DNA of 64,000 nt from CAWAYH01 sp963786195 (GTDB lineage Bacteria > Acidobacteriota > Vicinamibacteria > Vicinamibacterales > 2-12-FULL-66-21), in the NCBI GenBank assembly GCA_963786195.1, contig CAWAYH010000011.1, positions 62,001 to 126,000 on the forward strand, given 5' to 3'. Position 1 is the stretch's first letter. Each line of letters opens with the position of its first letter. A program made the translations under genes and the position numbers. The notes beneath the pieces are model-generated. The model searched no databases and was not told where the DNA came from. It saw only the letters and a list, made by a program, of their open reading frames with translations. Positions 44,266 through 52,909 of the stretch are shown here, in pieces.

Positions 44266-44657
44266 CGCTCGTCTCCCTGTTCACGTGTCCGTTTCAGCAG
44301 ATTGCGCAGCTTCCGATACTCGGCCTCGGAGAGCTCGCTCGAGCTGATATCGAGGAGCGCCGCAATGGCCGAGCCGGGTGAGTCGTTGAAGAACGTTCGC
44401 ACCAGATGCCGCAGCGCGGAGCGGCTCGCGTCCTCCGGCTTCGCCGCCGGAAAGTACACGAAGCGCGGACCGTCGTACTCGCGGCCGAGCAGGCCGCGGT
44501 CGATCATGATCTCGAGCAGCTTGCGGACGCTGGACGGGCTGGACGCGTCAGGGAGCTCGGCGCGGATCTCCTCGACCGTCGCCCGGCGGCGGCGGTACAG
44601 GATCTCCATGATCTGACTCTCGCGGCGGGTGAGATCGACGCGGATGACCTTGGGCAT
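44262..44657 (-). CDS. BlaI/MecI-family repressor
   Basis: 131 residues. The winged helix reads TRRESQIMEILYRRRRATVE and VRKLLEIMIDRGLLGREYDG. The C-terminal dimerisation helices (ALRHLVRTFFNDSPGSAIAA, LSEAEYRKLRNLLKRTREQG) fit the family, which is inactivated by M56 cleavage. The stop overlaps the M56 start. Two palindromes just upstream are probable operators, so it likely represses its own operon. Confidence 0.92.
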   Translation of the reverse strand: MPKVIRVDLTRRESQIMEILYRRRRATVEEIRAELPDASSPSSVRKLLEIMIDRGLLGREYDGPRFVYFPAAKPEDASRSALRHLVRTFFNDSPGSAIAALLDISSSELSEAEYRKLRNLLKRTREQGDER

Positions 44658-44681
44658 GGGGCGTCTGATGCCGATTGCCGT

Positions 44682-44716
44682 GGGCGAATAATTTCGCCCT
44701 TGGCGAATATATTCGC
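44682..44716. promoter_or_regulatory. Tandem BlaI-type operators
   Basis: gggcgaataatttcgccc (44682-44699, 7-bp arms) and gcgaatatattcgc (44703-44716, perfect palindrome) share the gcgaat/attcgc half-site. Their centres are 19 bases apart, about two helical turns. They lie 25-60 bases before the blaI start. Confidence 0.7.
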
Positions 44717-44780
44717 TATACGAGGAGGAGTCAAGCCAGGTTCCGGCGAAGTGTCGAACGATCGAGGAGTGTGTCGTCCG

Positions 44781-45722
44781 CTACGTCCCCCCACCCGGAC
44801 CGAGGCGAATGTCGAACGTCCGGCGGTACCTCACAGACACGCCGTCCTTCGTCGCCGGCCGGAACTTCCACGTGCGCGCCACCTTGAGGAGATCCGCGTC
44901 GTAGGTCGGATGAACGGTCTTCAAGATCGCCGCCGAGATCACATCACCCTGCTCGTCGACAATGACTTCGAGCGCTCCCAGAAACGGACGCGACCGTTCA
45001 ACCTCGCTCCGCGGGCGCCAGGGTGGCATTGGTCGGGAGATAGTCACCGGCGGCACGACCCCCGCGTCTGACGAGCTGTAGGTAGACGACGGCAAGTCGG
45101 GCACAGGGACTACAGCCGGAGCTGCCGGGGCCGACGCATTGGTCGGCGCGGCAGCAGGCGCGGCAGCAGGCGCAGGTGCCGGCGTCGTCTTGATCAGATC
45201 CTTGAAGCCGGTCGCGAGCCGTCGAAGGTCCCCCATGTTCGGTTGACCCGCCAGCCCCGGCTCGTCCAGGAGCGCAAGGACCTTGTCGAATCCCGCCAGC
45301 GCCACCTGCGGCTCTTTGCGATCGTAGGCGGCCTTTGCATTGTCGTACGTGTCCTGCACGATGCCAGGCAGGAGTCCTCTTCTCACCTCCGCGAAGAGCG
45401 CGCGTGTGCGGGGAGACGTGGTGGCCTCCGGCGGCAGATACAGCGGATCCGCCTTTGCCAGCGCCGCGATGGCCTGCCGCGCATCGTCGGTGCGGCCCAG
45501 GGCCACGAGACAGAAGACCTGATAGCCCGCAATTTCGTTCGACTCCGGCGGCTCGGCCGAGTCGTGGAGTCGATTGAGGAGGACGAGCGCCTCGTCATAG
45601 GAGGCGTTGACGTAGAGCTCCTTTGCGCGTGCAAACGTGTCCTGCCCGGCAACTCCGGCCGCGGCGGCGAGCCACACAGCAAGAGCCAGCATCTGGCGGC
45701 AACGGGCGCGTGGAGCGGTCAT
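44781..45722 (-). CDS. Exported TPR protein with TonB C-terminal domain
   Basis: 313 residues. A signal peptide (LALAVWLAAAAGVAGQ) is followed by TPR-like helices (ARAKELYVNASYDEALVLLN) and a Pro/Ala-rich linker (residues ~190-215). A TonB-type domain ends the protein (LGALEVIVDEQGDVISAAIL, TWKFRPATKDGVSVRYRRTF). A true TonB has an N-terminal anchor and reaches the outer membrane receptor; here a signal peptide replaces the anchor, so it may be a soluble energy-transducer-like protein. It is upstream of the BlaI operators and 23 bases after the pseudokinase gene, in the same direction. Confidence 0.85.
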   Translation of the reverse strand: MTAPRARCRQMLALAVWLAAAAGVAGQDTFARAKELYVNASYDEALVLLNRLHDSAEPPESNEIAGYQVFCLVALGRTDDARQAIAALAKADPLYLPPEATTSPRTRALFAEVRRGLLPGIVQDTYDNAKAAYDRKEPQVALAGFDKVLALLDEPGLAGQPNMGDLRRLATGFKDLIKTTPAPAPAAAPAAAPTNASAPAAPAVVPVPDLPSSTYSSSDAGVVPPVTISRPMPPWRPRSEVERSRPFLGALEVIVDEQGDVISAAILKTVHPTYDADLLKVARTWKFRPATKDGVSVRYRRTFDIRLGPGGGT

Positions 45723-45745
45723 GGATCACCTAGGCGAGGTGACGA

Positions 45746-47764
45746 TCAGCGTTCGAGATTCACAGTGAGACGCGTGATCGTGTCGGACCGGACGGTGGCC
45801 GTCCGGCGCTGCTCCCCGAGCTGGGGATGACGAAAGACAATCTCGTGCTCGCCGAGCGGAATCGACAGGTTGCCAAGCGGAGTCTCGCCGACGGACTTGC
45901 CATCGATCAGCACTTCCGCCCACGGCACCGCGTTGATATTGATTCGCCCGTTGGGTGGAGTCACCACGAGCGGGACGACCCGCCCTGCCTTGACCTCGAC
46001 GACCTGACGCGATTTGAATCCGAGCGCGCTGTTCACCAGATCGAGCTCATGCCGTCCCACGGACGCCGACAGGATCCCGGTCGCGCTCGACCCGAGCCGC
46101 GTATCGCCGTCGAACACTTCGAGGGCAATCGGCGACGATAACCTGATTCCACCGAGTCGCTGGGCGGCAGGAACCGCGGCCGGAGCGGTTGCAGGTCGCG
46201 CCCCCACGGCCGGTTCGCGTCCGCCGCCGGGCTCCAGGTTTTCCTTCCCCGTGCTGCCCACGACGGCCTCCGGCGTCGGCGCCGCCGGCCGCGGACTTGC
46301 GACGCTGATCGATCGCACGTCGGGACCGATCTTCAACTGGAGAGGCGTCACGCCCGCCGACTGGCCATCCACGACCACTGTTGCGCCCGGATCGGGTGTC
46401 TCGAGCTTCACGTCGGCCATCCTCACAGGCGCAGGCGCGACCCACCGTCCGCGGAGGAGCATCGCGATGACGACAGCTTCGGCGATGACACAGATGGCAA
46501 GCGCGGCGATGGCCCAGTGGAGGTGGCCGTTCGGCTTGCGGAAGAAAACCGGCGAACTCCACCTCGACGACGAAGGAGAAGGAGACTGGACGTTGGTCTT
46601 CGGAGCCGACCAGACCGTCTGGGGTTGTTGCATGGTCTGTTCTTCCAACTCTTCGGTTGCCTGAACTTCGCCGGCGGGGATTGCTGGCGGTTCGGGGATT
46701 GCTGGCGGTTCAGTGATGCTCTGGAGCATCTCCGGGGCAGACTCCTCAGACGGCTCAGGGGCATCGCTGGGAGCTGGAATCAGCGTCACGACGGGAGCGG
46801 GATCGTCCGGCTGCAGATCCGGGAGGACGGCAGGCACGATCTCCTCGAGGAAAGCGGTCTCCTCCACAACGTCGTGCCATGACTGGGTGGCGTGTCCGCT
46901 GATGCCGACGTTCGAGACGTAGCGGAGCGCGTTCAGGGCGTCTTCAGACGCTGGGAATGCGCGTCCGTTGAGCTGGAGGGCTTGCTCGAGCCAACCACGT
47001 AATCCGCCGAGTGGCCCGGCCGACTCACTTTCCGAAGCGGCGATGGCCTCGTCCAGCACATGGCCGAGATTCTCGCGGTACTCGTCCAGCCTCAACTGCC
47101 GGCCAAGAAGAATCGAGAGCGCAATAAGGCCGAGCTGAAAGAAATCCGTTCGATCATCGATCCTGAACCGGTTCCCAGCCCCCGGGTCGGGCACGGGAAG
47201 CCCGAGATCGACGAGCATCCGCTCCGCCGTCAGCTGGAGCCGCTCCAGTGCGGGGCCAAGGACGTGTTCGACGATGATCAGCTGGCCCCCGGGCGAAATC
47301 ACGACGCGGTTCGCAGTCAGGGCGCCGTGGCCGATGCTGCTGCCGTACTTATGGAACGCCGCGAGAGCGGGGGTCAACTGCTGGATCAAGGAGGAGGCGA
47401 ACGCGGGTCCTCGCACATGCCCGACCACGCCCCGGAGCCGTCTGCCCTCGGTGTGGCTCGACAGGAGGATCAATCGTCGATCCGCCCCCAGATACTCGAC
47501 AGCTGGCGGCGCACCGAATGAGGCGTGCCGAAACTGCCTCAGCAGTTCCACGCGGCGGCGCAACGCGACTTCGAAGCCGGGAATCGTCGTGAGGGATGGC
47601 CGGAAACGCAGCAGCTCCAGGGACGGTTCACGCCGGTCGTCGAGCACGACAACTCGATCGCCAAGCTCATCTGAAAGGCCGGTCACGCACCCGTCGGCCA
47701 GACCGGAGTCTGTGGAGGCGGGCTCGAAGGGCCGGACAGTCGTGAAGCTGAAACCGGATGTCAT
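45746..47764 (-). CDS. Pseudokinase-like protein with a transmembrane helix and PEGA repeats
   Basis: From ATG 47764 about 672 residues. Residues ~40-330 resemble a kinase fold, but the expected HRD/N and DFG elements appear as HGALTANR and EHVLG, without catalytic Asp. A Pro/Glu-rich stretch, one helix (AIAALAICVIAEAVVIAMLL) and two or more PEGA-type beta domains follow (PGATVVVDGQSAGVTPLQLK and NAVPWAEVLIDGKSVGETPL). The kinase part would be cytoplasmic and PEGA periplasmic. It is probably a signalling or envelope-linking protein. It is the first gene of the minus-strand block that ends with blaI and M56. Confidence 0.75.
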   Translation of the reverse strand: MTSGFSFTTVRPFEPASTDSGLADGCVTGLSDELGDRVVVLDDRREPSLELLRFRPSLTTIPGFEVALRRRVELLRQFRHASFGAPPAVEYLGADRRLILLSSHTEGRRLRGVVGHVRGPAFASSLIQQLTPALAAFHKYGSSIGHGALTANRVVISPGGQLIIVEHVLGPALERLQLTAERMLVDLGLPVPDPGAGNRFRIDDRTDFFQLGLIALSILLGRQLRLDEYRENLGHVLDEAIAASESESAGPLGGLRGWLEQALQLNGRAFPASEDALNALRYVSNVGISGHATQSWHDVVEETAFLEEIVPAVLPDLQPDDPAPVVTLIPAPSDAPEPSEESAPEMLQSITEPPAIPEPPAIPAGEVQATEELEEQTMQQPQTVWSAPKTNVQSPSPSSSRWSSPVFFRKPNGHLHWAIAALAICVIAEAVVIAMLLRGRWVAPAPVRMADVKLETPDPGATVVVDGQSAGVTPLQLKIGPDVRSISVASPRPAAPTPEAVVGSTGKENLEPGGGREPAVGARPATAPAAVPAAQRLGGIRLSSPIALEVFDGDTRLGSSATGILSASVGRHELDLVNSALGFKSRQVVEVKAGRVVPLVVTPPNGRININAVPWAEVLIDGKSVGETPLGNLSIPLGEHEIVFRHPQLGEQRRTATVRSDTITRLTVNLER

Positions 47765-47894
47765 TGAGGAACGTGACACGTCACTCGCCTGCGCGTGTCG
47801 ACGCGATTCGTTGACCCATTCTCTACGAAAGCTCTCTCCAGTCAAGGTGCATCGACCAGATCGTTGATCCCGTCGCCGCATAGCCGCACTCGAT

Positions 47895-47935
47895 CTGTCC
47901 AACTGCCGCCTCATACCGCGCGATCACGGGTAGGG
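47895..47935 (+). promoter_or_regulatory. Duplicated 41-nt leader element, copy 2
   Basis: ctgtccaactgccgcctcat ... ggtaggg, 38/41 identical to 39596-39636. It ends seven bases before the ATG at 47943, while copy 1 ends 22 bases before its ATG. It has no detectable similarity with its surroundings. Confidence 0.55.
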
Positions 47936-47942
47936 GTGACGT

Positions 47943-48959
47943 ATGAGTGAAGTGTTCAACGGAACCGTCGAGGTACGCGACGGCGTCGCCGGTACGACCA
48001 TCCTGCTGAACGGCAGGAACGGCGACATCGAAGCCGGCGGCAACGGCCAGGCGGGCAACATCGCCGTGCGCAATTCCAGCGGCGGCGAGACGGTGAGGAT
48101 CAACGGCAACACCGGCGACATCATCGTCCGCGACAGCGCCGGGCTCGATACCATTCGCCTCAACGGGGACACTGCGCAGCTCTTCGTAGGCGTCGATGGC
48201 AGCGGCGGCGACCTGATCGTGCAGGACACTCAAGGCAGCATCGTCTTTCACGTAGACGGCGAATCCGCCACCGTGAACATCGGTACCGCGGGGATATGAA
48301 GGTCATCTCCTCGTCCGCAACAGCTCGGGTGGAGTTTTCTGGGAAATTCACGGGACACGCAAATCGCCGTCGTCGGCGGTCGCTGGCGCGTGAGTGACAG
48401 CGCGGGACGCGAGAGCTTTCAGGTCGACGGCGAGACAGGCGTGGTGAACGTCGGGGCGAAAGGCAAGGCCGGCAGCCTCCGCGTGGTCGACGCGGCAGGT
48501 GGCCAGCGAATCCAGCTGACCGGCGAGTCAGGCGACATCAGGCTGCTGGGCGCCGACTGCGCGGAGGACTTCACCGTGCGCAACGCGCCAGCCCTCGATG
48601 GCGGCACGGTCCTCGTCATCGACGAAGGCGGCGCGCTCAGAGCCAGCGCGCGCGCCTACGATCGGCGCGTCGCCGGCGTCGTATCGGGCGCCGGAGACTT
48701 CAGGCCGGGCATCATCCTCGATGCGCGAGAGGCGGACGTCGAACGCCGGCCAGTGTCGTTGATGGGAAAGGCGTTCTGCAAGGTTGACGCAACCGAGGTC
48801 CCCGTGGAGGTGGGCGACCTGCTGACGACGTCCGCGACGCCGGGCCACGCGATGAAGGCCGCTGATCCGGCGCGCGCGTTCGGCGCCGTGCTCGGCAAGG
48901 CTCTTGGATCGTTGCGCGAGGGACGCGCGCTTGTGCCTATCCTAGTGACGCTGCAGTAG
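47943..48959 (+). CDS. Beta-helix-like repeat protein with a tail-protein-type C-terminal module (two frameshifts)
   Basis: The N-terminal half is built of ~20-residue repeats such as VRDSAGLDTIRLNGDTAQLF and VRNSSGGETVRINGNTGDII, likely a triple-stranded or single beta-helix. After breaks near 48297 and 48352 (one base extra, one missing) repeats continue (VSDSAGRESFQVDGETGVVN). The C-terminal ~120 residues (GVVSGAGDFRPGIILDAREA, VEVGDLLTTSATPGHAMKAA) match a module seen on phage-tail-like and surface proteins, similar to peptidase G2 self-cleaving domains. No signal peptide. The function is unknown; surface display or a tail fibre-like role is inferred. Confidence 0.65.
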
Positions 48960-49053
48960 GGGAAATGGGTGACCCGATTGGGAAGGCTCTTCTGACAGCT
49001 AGACCGCGCCCTGCGGCTCCCGCGGAACGTGCAGTTCGGCGACGAGCTCCGGA

Positions 49054-49082
49054 TTGAAATAGCTATCAATTATAGCTATAAT
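49054..49082 (+). promoter_or_regulatory. Promoter and operator of toxin-antitoxin operon 2
   Basis: ttgaaa (49054-49059) and tataat (49077-49082) are 17 bases apart. Transcription should start close to the ATG at 49090 (leaderless). tagctat and atagcta (49060-49078) form an inverted repeat overlapping the core, so the antitoxin can block it directly. Confidence 0.8.
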
Positions 49083-49089
49083 CGGTAGC

Positions 49090-49332
49090 ATGAAAGTCAG
49101 TGTGGCCGAAGCCAAGAATACGCTTCCCAAATTGATCAAGGCGGTCGAAGACGGCGAGTCTGTGACGATTTACCGGCACGGAACGCCGGTGGTGGACATC
49201 GTCCGGACGACGAAGGCCGATCCCCAGAAGGCGAAGTTCGGGACACTGAAGGGCACGGTGTCGGCTCTCGACCCCGACTGGTGGAAGCCCATGACCAACG
49301 ATGAGGTCGACGCCTTCCTCGATGGCCGCTAA
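49090..49332 (+). CDS. Phd/YefM-family antitoxin
   Basis: 80 residues beginning MKVSVAEAKNTLPKLIKAVE, with ESVTIYRHGTPVVDIVRTTK as the second strand pair. The C-terminus (WWKPMTNDEVDAFLDGR) is the typical toxin-binding tail. It lies three bases before the PIN toxin gene and is expressed from a strong, near-leaderless promoter with an overlapping palindrome. Confidence 0.92.
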   Translation: MKVSVAEAKNTLPKLIKAVEDGESVTIYRHGTPVVDIVRTTKADPQKAKFGTLKGTVSALDPDWWKPMTNDEVDAFLDGR

Positions 49333-49335
49333 CGC

Positions 49336-49716
49336 ATGCGGCTCATCCTCGATACGGTCACGTTCATCTGGGCGGTCAGCGCTCCAGAGCGCCTCTCACG
49401 TGCTGCGCTGTCCGCTCTTCGAAAGGGGACCGCGGTGCGCGAGATCAGCGTCGTGTCCCTGACTGAGATCGCCGTCAAGGAGACCAGAGGGAGGCTCGCG
49501 TTCGGCAAGGCGGACGCGATGGCAGGTGTCGCTGATCTGCGTGTGCGGGTCTTGCCGTACGCGGCAGAGCATGCCTTGCGCCTGTTCGATCTGCCCACAC
49601 ATCATGCCGATCCCTTCGACCGCCAAATCATCGCGCAAGCCCTCGTGGAAAACGTCCCGGTCGTGACGCCTGACGAATCCTTCAATCTTTACGAAGGCCT
49701 CAAGGTCGTATGGTGA
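49336..49716 (+). CDS. PIN-domain toxin (VapC-like)
   Basis: 126 residues. Acidic residues fit the PIN active site: MRLILDTVTFIWAV (Asp), VSLTEIAVKE (Glu), HHADPFDRQIIAQALVENV (Asp) and VVTPDESFNLY. It is the second gene of a toxin-antitoxin operon. Toxins of this shape cleave structured RNA when free. The stop is 43 bases from the convergent DUF418 gene. Confidence 0.9.
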   Translation: MRLILDTVTFIWAVSAPERLSRAALSALRKGTAVREISVVSLTEIAVKETRGRLAFGKADAMAGVADLRVRVLPYAAEHALRLFDLPTHHADPFDRQIIAQALVENVPVVTPDESFNLYEGLKVVW

Positions 49717-49759
49717 CTGGATGCCACCGTGACCAGGCTTGACACGGTGGCCGCTGCAG

Positions 49760-51454
49760 TCAGACTCTCGAAGTAATCGGCGAGCGGATTGCCGATCGGC
49801 GAAGTATCGGCATTTGCCAGTAGGTGAAGCCGCGCCATAACCATTCCATCGGACCGTAGTGAAATCTGGTCAGCCACCAGTGGCTGAAGGCAATCTGCGC
49901 CGCGTAGACCACGAGCACGAACAACACCTGCTGCGCTCGCGGCAGACCCCACTGGCCCAAGGCATAGCCGTAAAAGACGGTCGCGCAGATCAGTGACTGG
50001 GCAAGGTAGTTGGTCAAGGCCATCCGGCCCGCTTGCCCCAACACGCGGATACGCGAGAACGCCGTCTTGCTCTGGAGCATGAGCACGACCATGGCGACAT
50101 ACCCGAGGCAGGCGGGAAGATTGCCGAGGATTGACAGTCCGACGGCGATGTCCCAGCCATCGTACCTGTCACCGAGCGTATGGGACATGGCGATCAGGCT
50201 ACCGAGCAGTCCAACCCCAATGCCAATTGGCAAGCCATACAGGGCCAGCTTGCGAAAGAATGGCAGATGCGCGCCGGGATTCTCCATGACACCCGAACGC
50301 ACGAACCATGTCCCGAGCAGGAACATGCCGACGAGGACGATTGCGAAGCCGAAATCGTCAGCGACTTTTTCCGGGAACCGACCGCCACGCCATTTCACGG
50401 CCTCCCAGTAGCTGCCGCTGGTGAGGATCCGTCGTTCTTTCTCGTCCTCGGCTTTCGCTTCGGCGAGCGCCTTCTCCCTCTCAGCCCTGCGTTCTACGGC
50501 GCGCTTTTGTGCTGGCTCGTTCGTCGGCTTTTGCGCAGCCACAACCACCGCGGCGTCTGGATCGGGCGCGAAACGCTCAAGGAGTCCGCCCACGGTGATC
50601 GCGATTCCGAGAAACACATAGACGCTGACCGCCAGTCTCACGCTGCGCTTTTCCGCAGGTTCGTAATATTTCCACGAGAACCATCCCGCAGCGAGAACCA
50701 AGGGCCCGAAGACCGAGAGCGGCAGGCGCGGTTCGATGGGTCCATCAGGCAACAACCAGAACACCGCAGCCGCAACGACGAGGAGCGAGCCGATTACTAG
50801 CAGCAGGAACGAGAACAGCGGAACACCGTGGCCGAAGATGTTCACGTGTTTCCCACTGCGAAGATAGATCGCGAGCAGTCCGGCGGCCGCAAGGCCGATA
50901 GCGACCGCAGCGATATTCCCCCAGCCGGGAATGAACGCCAGGCCGGCCACAATTGCGATGCCGATGAGGAGCGGTCTTGTCTTTCCGTAGAGCACAATCA
51001 TCAGCATCAACGCGCCGATCGCATAGCTGAACAGGATGTCGCCTTCCCAGAGAAGGACAAAGTGCGCCGCACCGAACACAGCCAGGGCCAGCACGCGCCG
51101 CAAGTACACGATCGTGAATTCGCGCCCGGCTTGCGCGGCGCGCGTCATCATCACCGCGAATCCCATGCCGAACAGCAACGAAAAAATCGTCCAGAACTTG
51201 CCCTGCACGAAATACGCGACACACCAGCTGGCCAGCCAGTCGATGCCCGTGAGACCACGCGGAATGCCCTGGTTGAGACTGGAGATGGTGCGGTTGAAGT
51301 ACTCGATGTTCATCAAGAAGATGCCGAGCAGGGCAAACCCTCGGACCACATCCAGGGCTTCGATCCGCTGAGTCGCGGCAATCGGCACCAAGTCCTGGTC
51401 GAGCACGGCCGGCGTTGCTGGCTCCATGCTGATCGCCCCGGATTCGTGGGTCAC
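49760..51454 (-). CDS. DUF418 (YeiB-type) polytopic membrane protein
   Basis: 564 residues. It begins with the family signature RIEALDVVRGFALLGIFLMN and has about eleven membrane helices. A DUF418 domain lies at the end (YLAQSLICATVFYGYALGQW, HWWLTRFHYGPMEWLWRGFT). A lysine/glutamate-rich soluble stretch (REKALAEAKAEDEKERR, residues ~325-345) separates the helical bundles. Members are thought to be transporters or acyltransferase-like enzymes; the function is unproven. Start is GTG 51454 or ATG 51427. Confidence 0.88.
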   Translation of the reverse strand: MTHESGAISMEPATPAVLDQDLVPIAATQRIEALDVVRGFALLGIFLMNIEYFNRTISSLNQGIPRGLTGIDWLASWCVAYFVQGKFWTIFSLLFGMGFAVMMTRAAQAGREFTIVYLRRVLALAVFGAAHFVLLWEGDILFSYAIGALMLMIVLYGKTRPLLIGIAIVAGLAFIPGWGNIAAVAIGLAAAGLLAIYLRSGKHVNIFGHGVPLFSFLLLVIGSLLVVAAAVFWLLPDGPIEPRLPLSVFGPLVLAAGWFSWKYYEPAEKRSVRLAVSVYVFLGIAITVGGLLERFAPDPDAAVVVAAQKPTNEPAQKRAVERRAEREKALAEAKAEDEKERRILTSGSYWEAVKWRGGRFPEKVADDFGFAIVLVGMFLLGTWFVRSGVMENPGAHLPFFRKLALYGLPIGIGVGLLGSLIAMSHTLGDRYDGWDIAVGLSILGNLPACLGYVAMVVLMLQSKTAFSRIRVLGQAGRMALTNYLAQSLICATVFYGYALGQWGLPRAQQVLFVLVVYAAQIAFSHWWLTRFHYGPMEWLWRGFTYWQMPILRRSAIRSPITSRV

Positions 51455-51518
51455 GCTAATACATTACGCTGGCCGCGGGGTTTTTCTCCCCGATTGTTCT
51501 TGGCGGGGCGGTCGTCGG

Positions 51519-52731
51519 TTACGGTCGCGTGAGGGTCATGATCCAGTTCGTTTCCCAGGTCCTGCCCCCATCATCGGAGAGGGCCTGTTCCCATCGCGCC
51601 GGGTCGGCCGACGGTCGCGTCCAGAGGAACCGGCAGAGGACCTTCTTGCCGTCCACGGTTTCGTCGCCGTAGAACTCGCCCACGCCGCCGATGAATCTCC
51701 CGACCATCGGCGGAAGCAGGGTTCGCGCCCGAGCGGTGTCGGCCCAGTGGATCGACCACTGGGCGGTCGCGGGATCGAAGAGCCTGAGCGTGATGCCTTC
51801 GAACGGCGACCCGTCACGCACGGCCGTATAGCGATCGAGGTGACCGAACCCGTCGAGCAAGGGGTCGGTCTGCGATTGTGCGTCGAACTCAATCCACTCG
51901 GTCGATTGGCGCAGCCGACCTCGCAGATAGCGGTTGTGGATCTTCCACGATCCGAACAGGAAATCGAAGTCGTGCTTTGATGCGCGTGCCGCTTTGGGAC
52001 CGCCTCCCAGAACCGACCGCGGTGTGGGCTCCAGCTCGAGCACCGAAGGCGTGAGATTATCAACAGTGAGCGCGGTCGCGAGTCGGTCGATCGAAGCGGC
52101 CGCGATTTCGCCACCGTGCAGAACCCCAATCCACGCCAGCACGTGCTCCTTCTCGCGCACGGGCAGCCGGGTGAACGTGTTCGGCGCGGGCTCAGTCACG
52201 AATACACCTCTGAGGTCGACGCGATGCTCGCGGAGGATCGGCACGATGCGCCGCTCGACCTGCGACACCAGCGCTCGGTCGGCTGGCCCATGCAGCTGAT
52301 AGATCCCGATCAGGACGAGTGAGGGCGTGCCGCTTGTCGCCCGAGCTTCGTTCACGCTGTCCGTCCGGAGGGCGAGTTCCGGCCGAGCCGGCTTCAGCAG
52401 CAACACGTCGCTCACATCCAGCATCGTGGCGTTCGCCTCCGCCTTGTGAGCCGCCCACACGGGCCCTCCATAGAAGCTCTCGAGCGCCCTGTGGCGGATC
52501 TCCATATTCTCGAACCCGCGCAGCCACACGAAACGGTCAGCACGACGTCGATCGCGGAACTGCCCGGCGAGCGTCATCCCCGTCGCTTCCTGCGACTCGA
52601 TGAAGTGCCGCTCGAACACATCGATCAGCTCGTCCCGTTGCCCGGGTTTGAGCGTGTACCTGTCGCAGTTCGAGCACCAGGCAACAGTCTCCAGCAGCTG
52701 GAATGATGACACTTGGACTGATGGCACTCAT
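51519..52731 (-). CDS. NIPSNAP-family protein with DUF1579-like C-terminal domain (one frameshift)
   Basis: ATG 52731 follows AGGAG and begins MSAISPSVIIPAAGDCCLVL. One extra G near 52664 moves the frame between LELRQ and YTLKPGQRDELIDVFERHFI, a classical NIPSNAP start. Residues ~1-230 are two NIPSNAP-type ABM repeats (FVWLRGFENMEIRHRALES). Residues ~250-400 are DUF1579-like (DFDFLFGSWKIHNRYLRGRL, PPMVGRFIGGVGEFYGDETV). The combination is known in Acidobacteria-type proteins. The role is unknown. It is divergent from a MocR regulator, which may control it. Confidence 0.78.
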
Positions 52732-52833
52732 GGACACTCCTATCGCGCACGCCAGCGGTATCGCGGACCATCGCATGATTCCGACCATACGTGAGAACAC
52801 CAGGGGGATCATGGGCCAGTTGCGATAAGACCC

Positions 52834-52885
52834 ATGGACCAGATGGACCATGAAGCGAGTACGATCCAGACATTTCGCTGGTCCA
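52834..52885. promoter_or_regulatory. Candidate MocR-type operator
   Basis: atggacca occurs as direct repeats at 52834-52841 and 52843-52850, and tggtcca occurs in inverted orientation at 52879-52885. Direct plus inverted repeats of this kind are bound by MocR/PdxR dimers. The site lies between the divergent NIPSNAP and regulator genes. Confidence 0.55.
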
Positions 52886-52909
52886 GTTCCCGTCCGATAA
52901 GTAGGGCTC

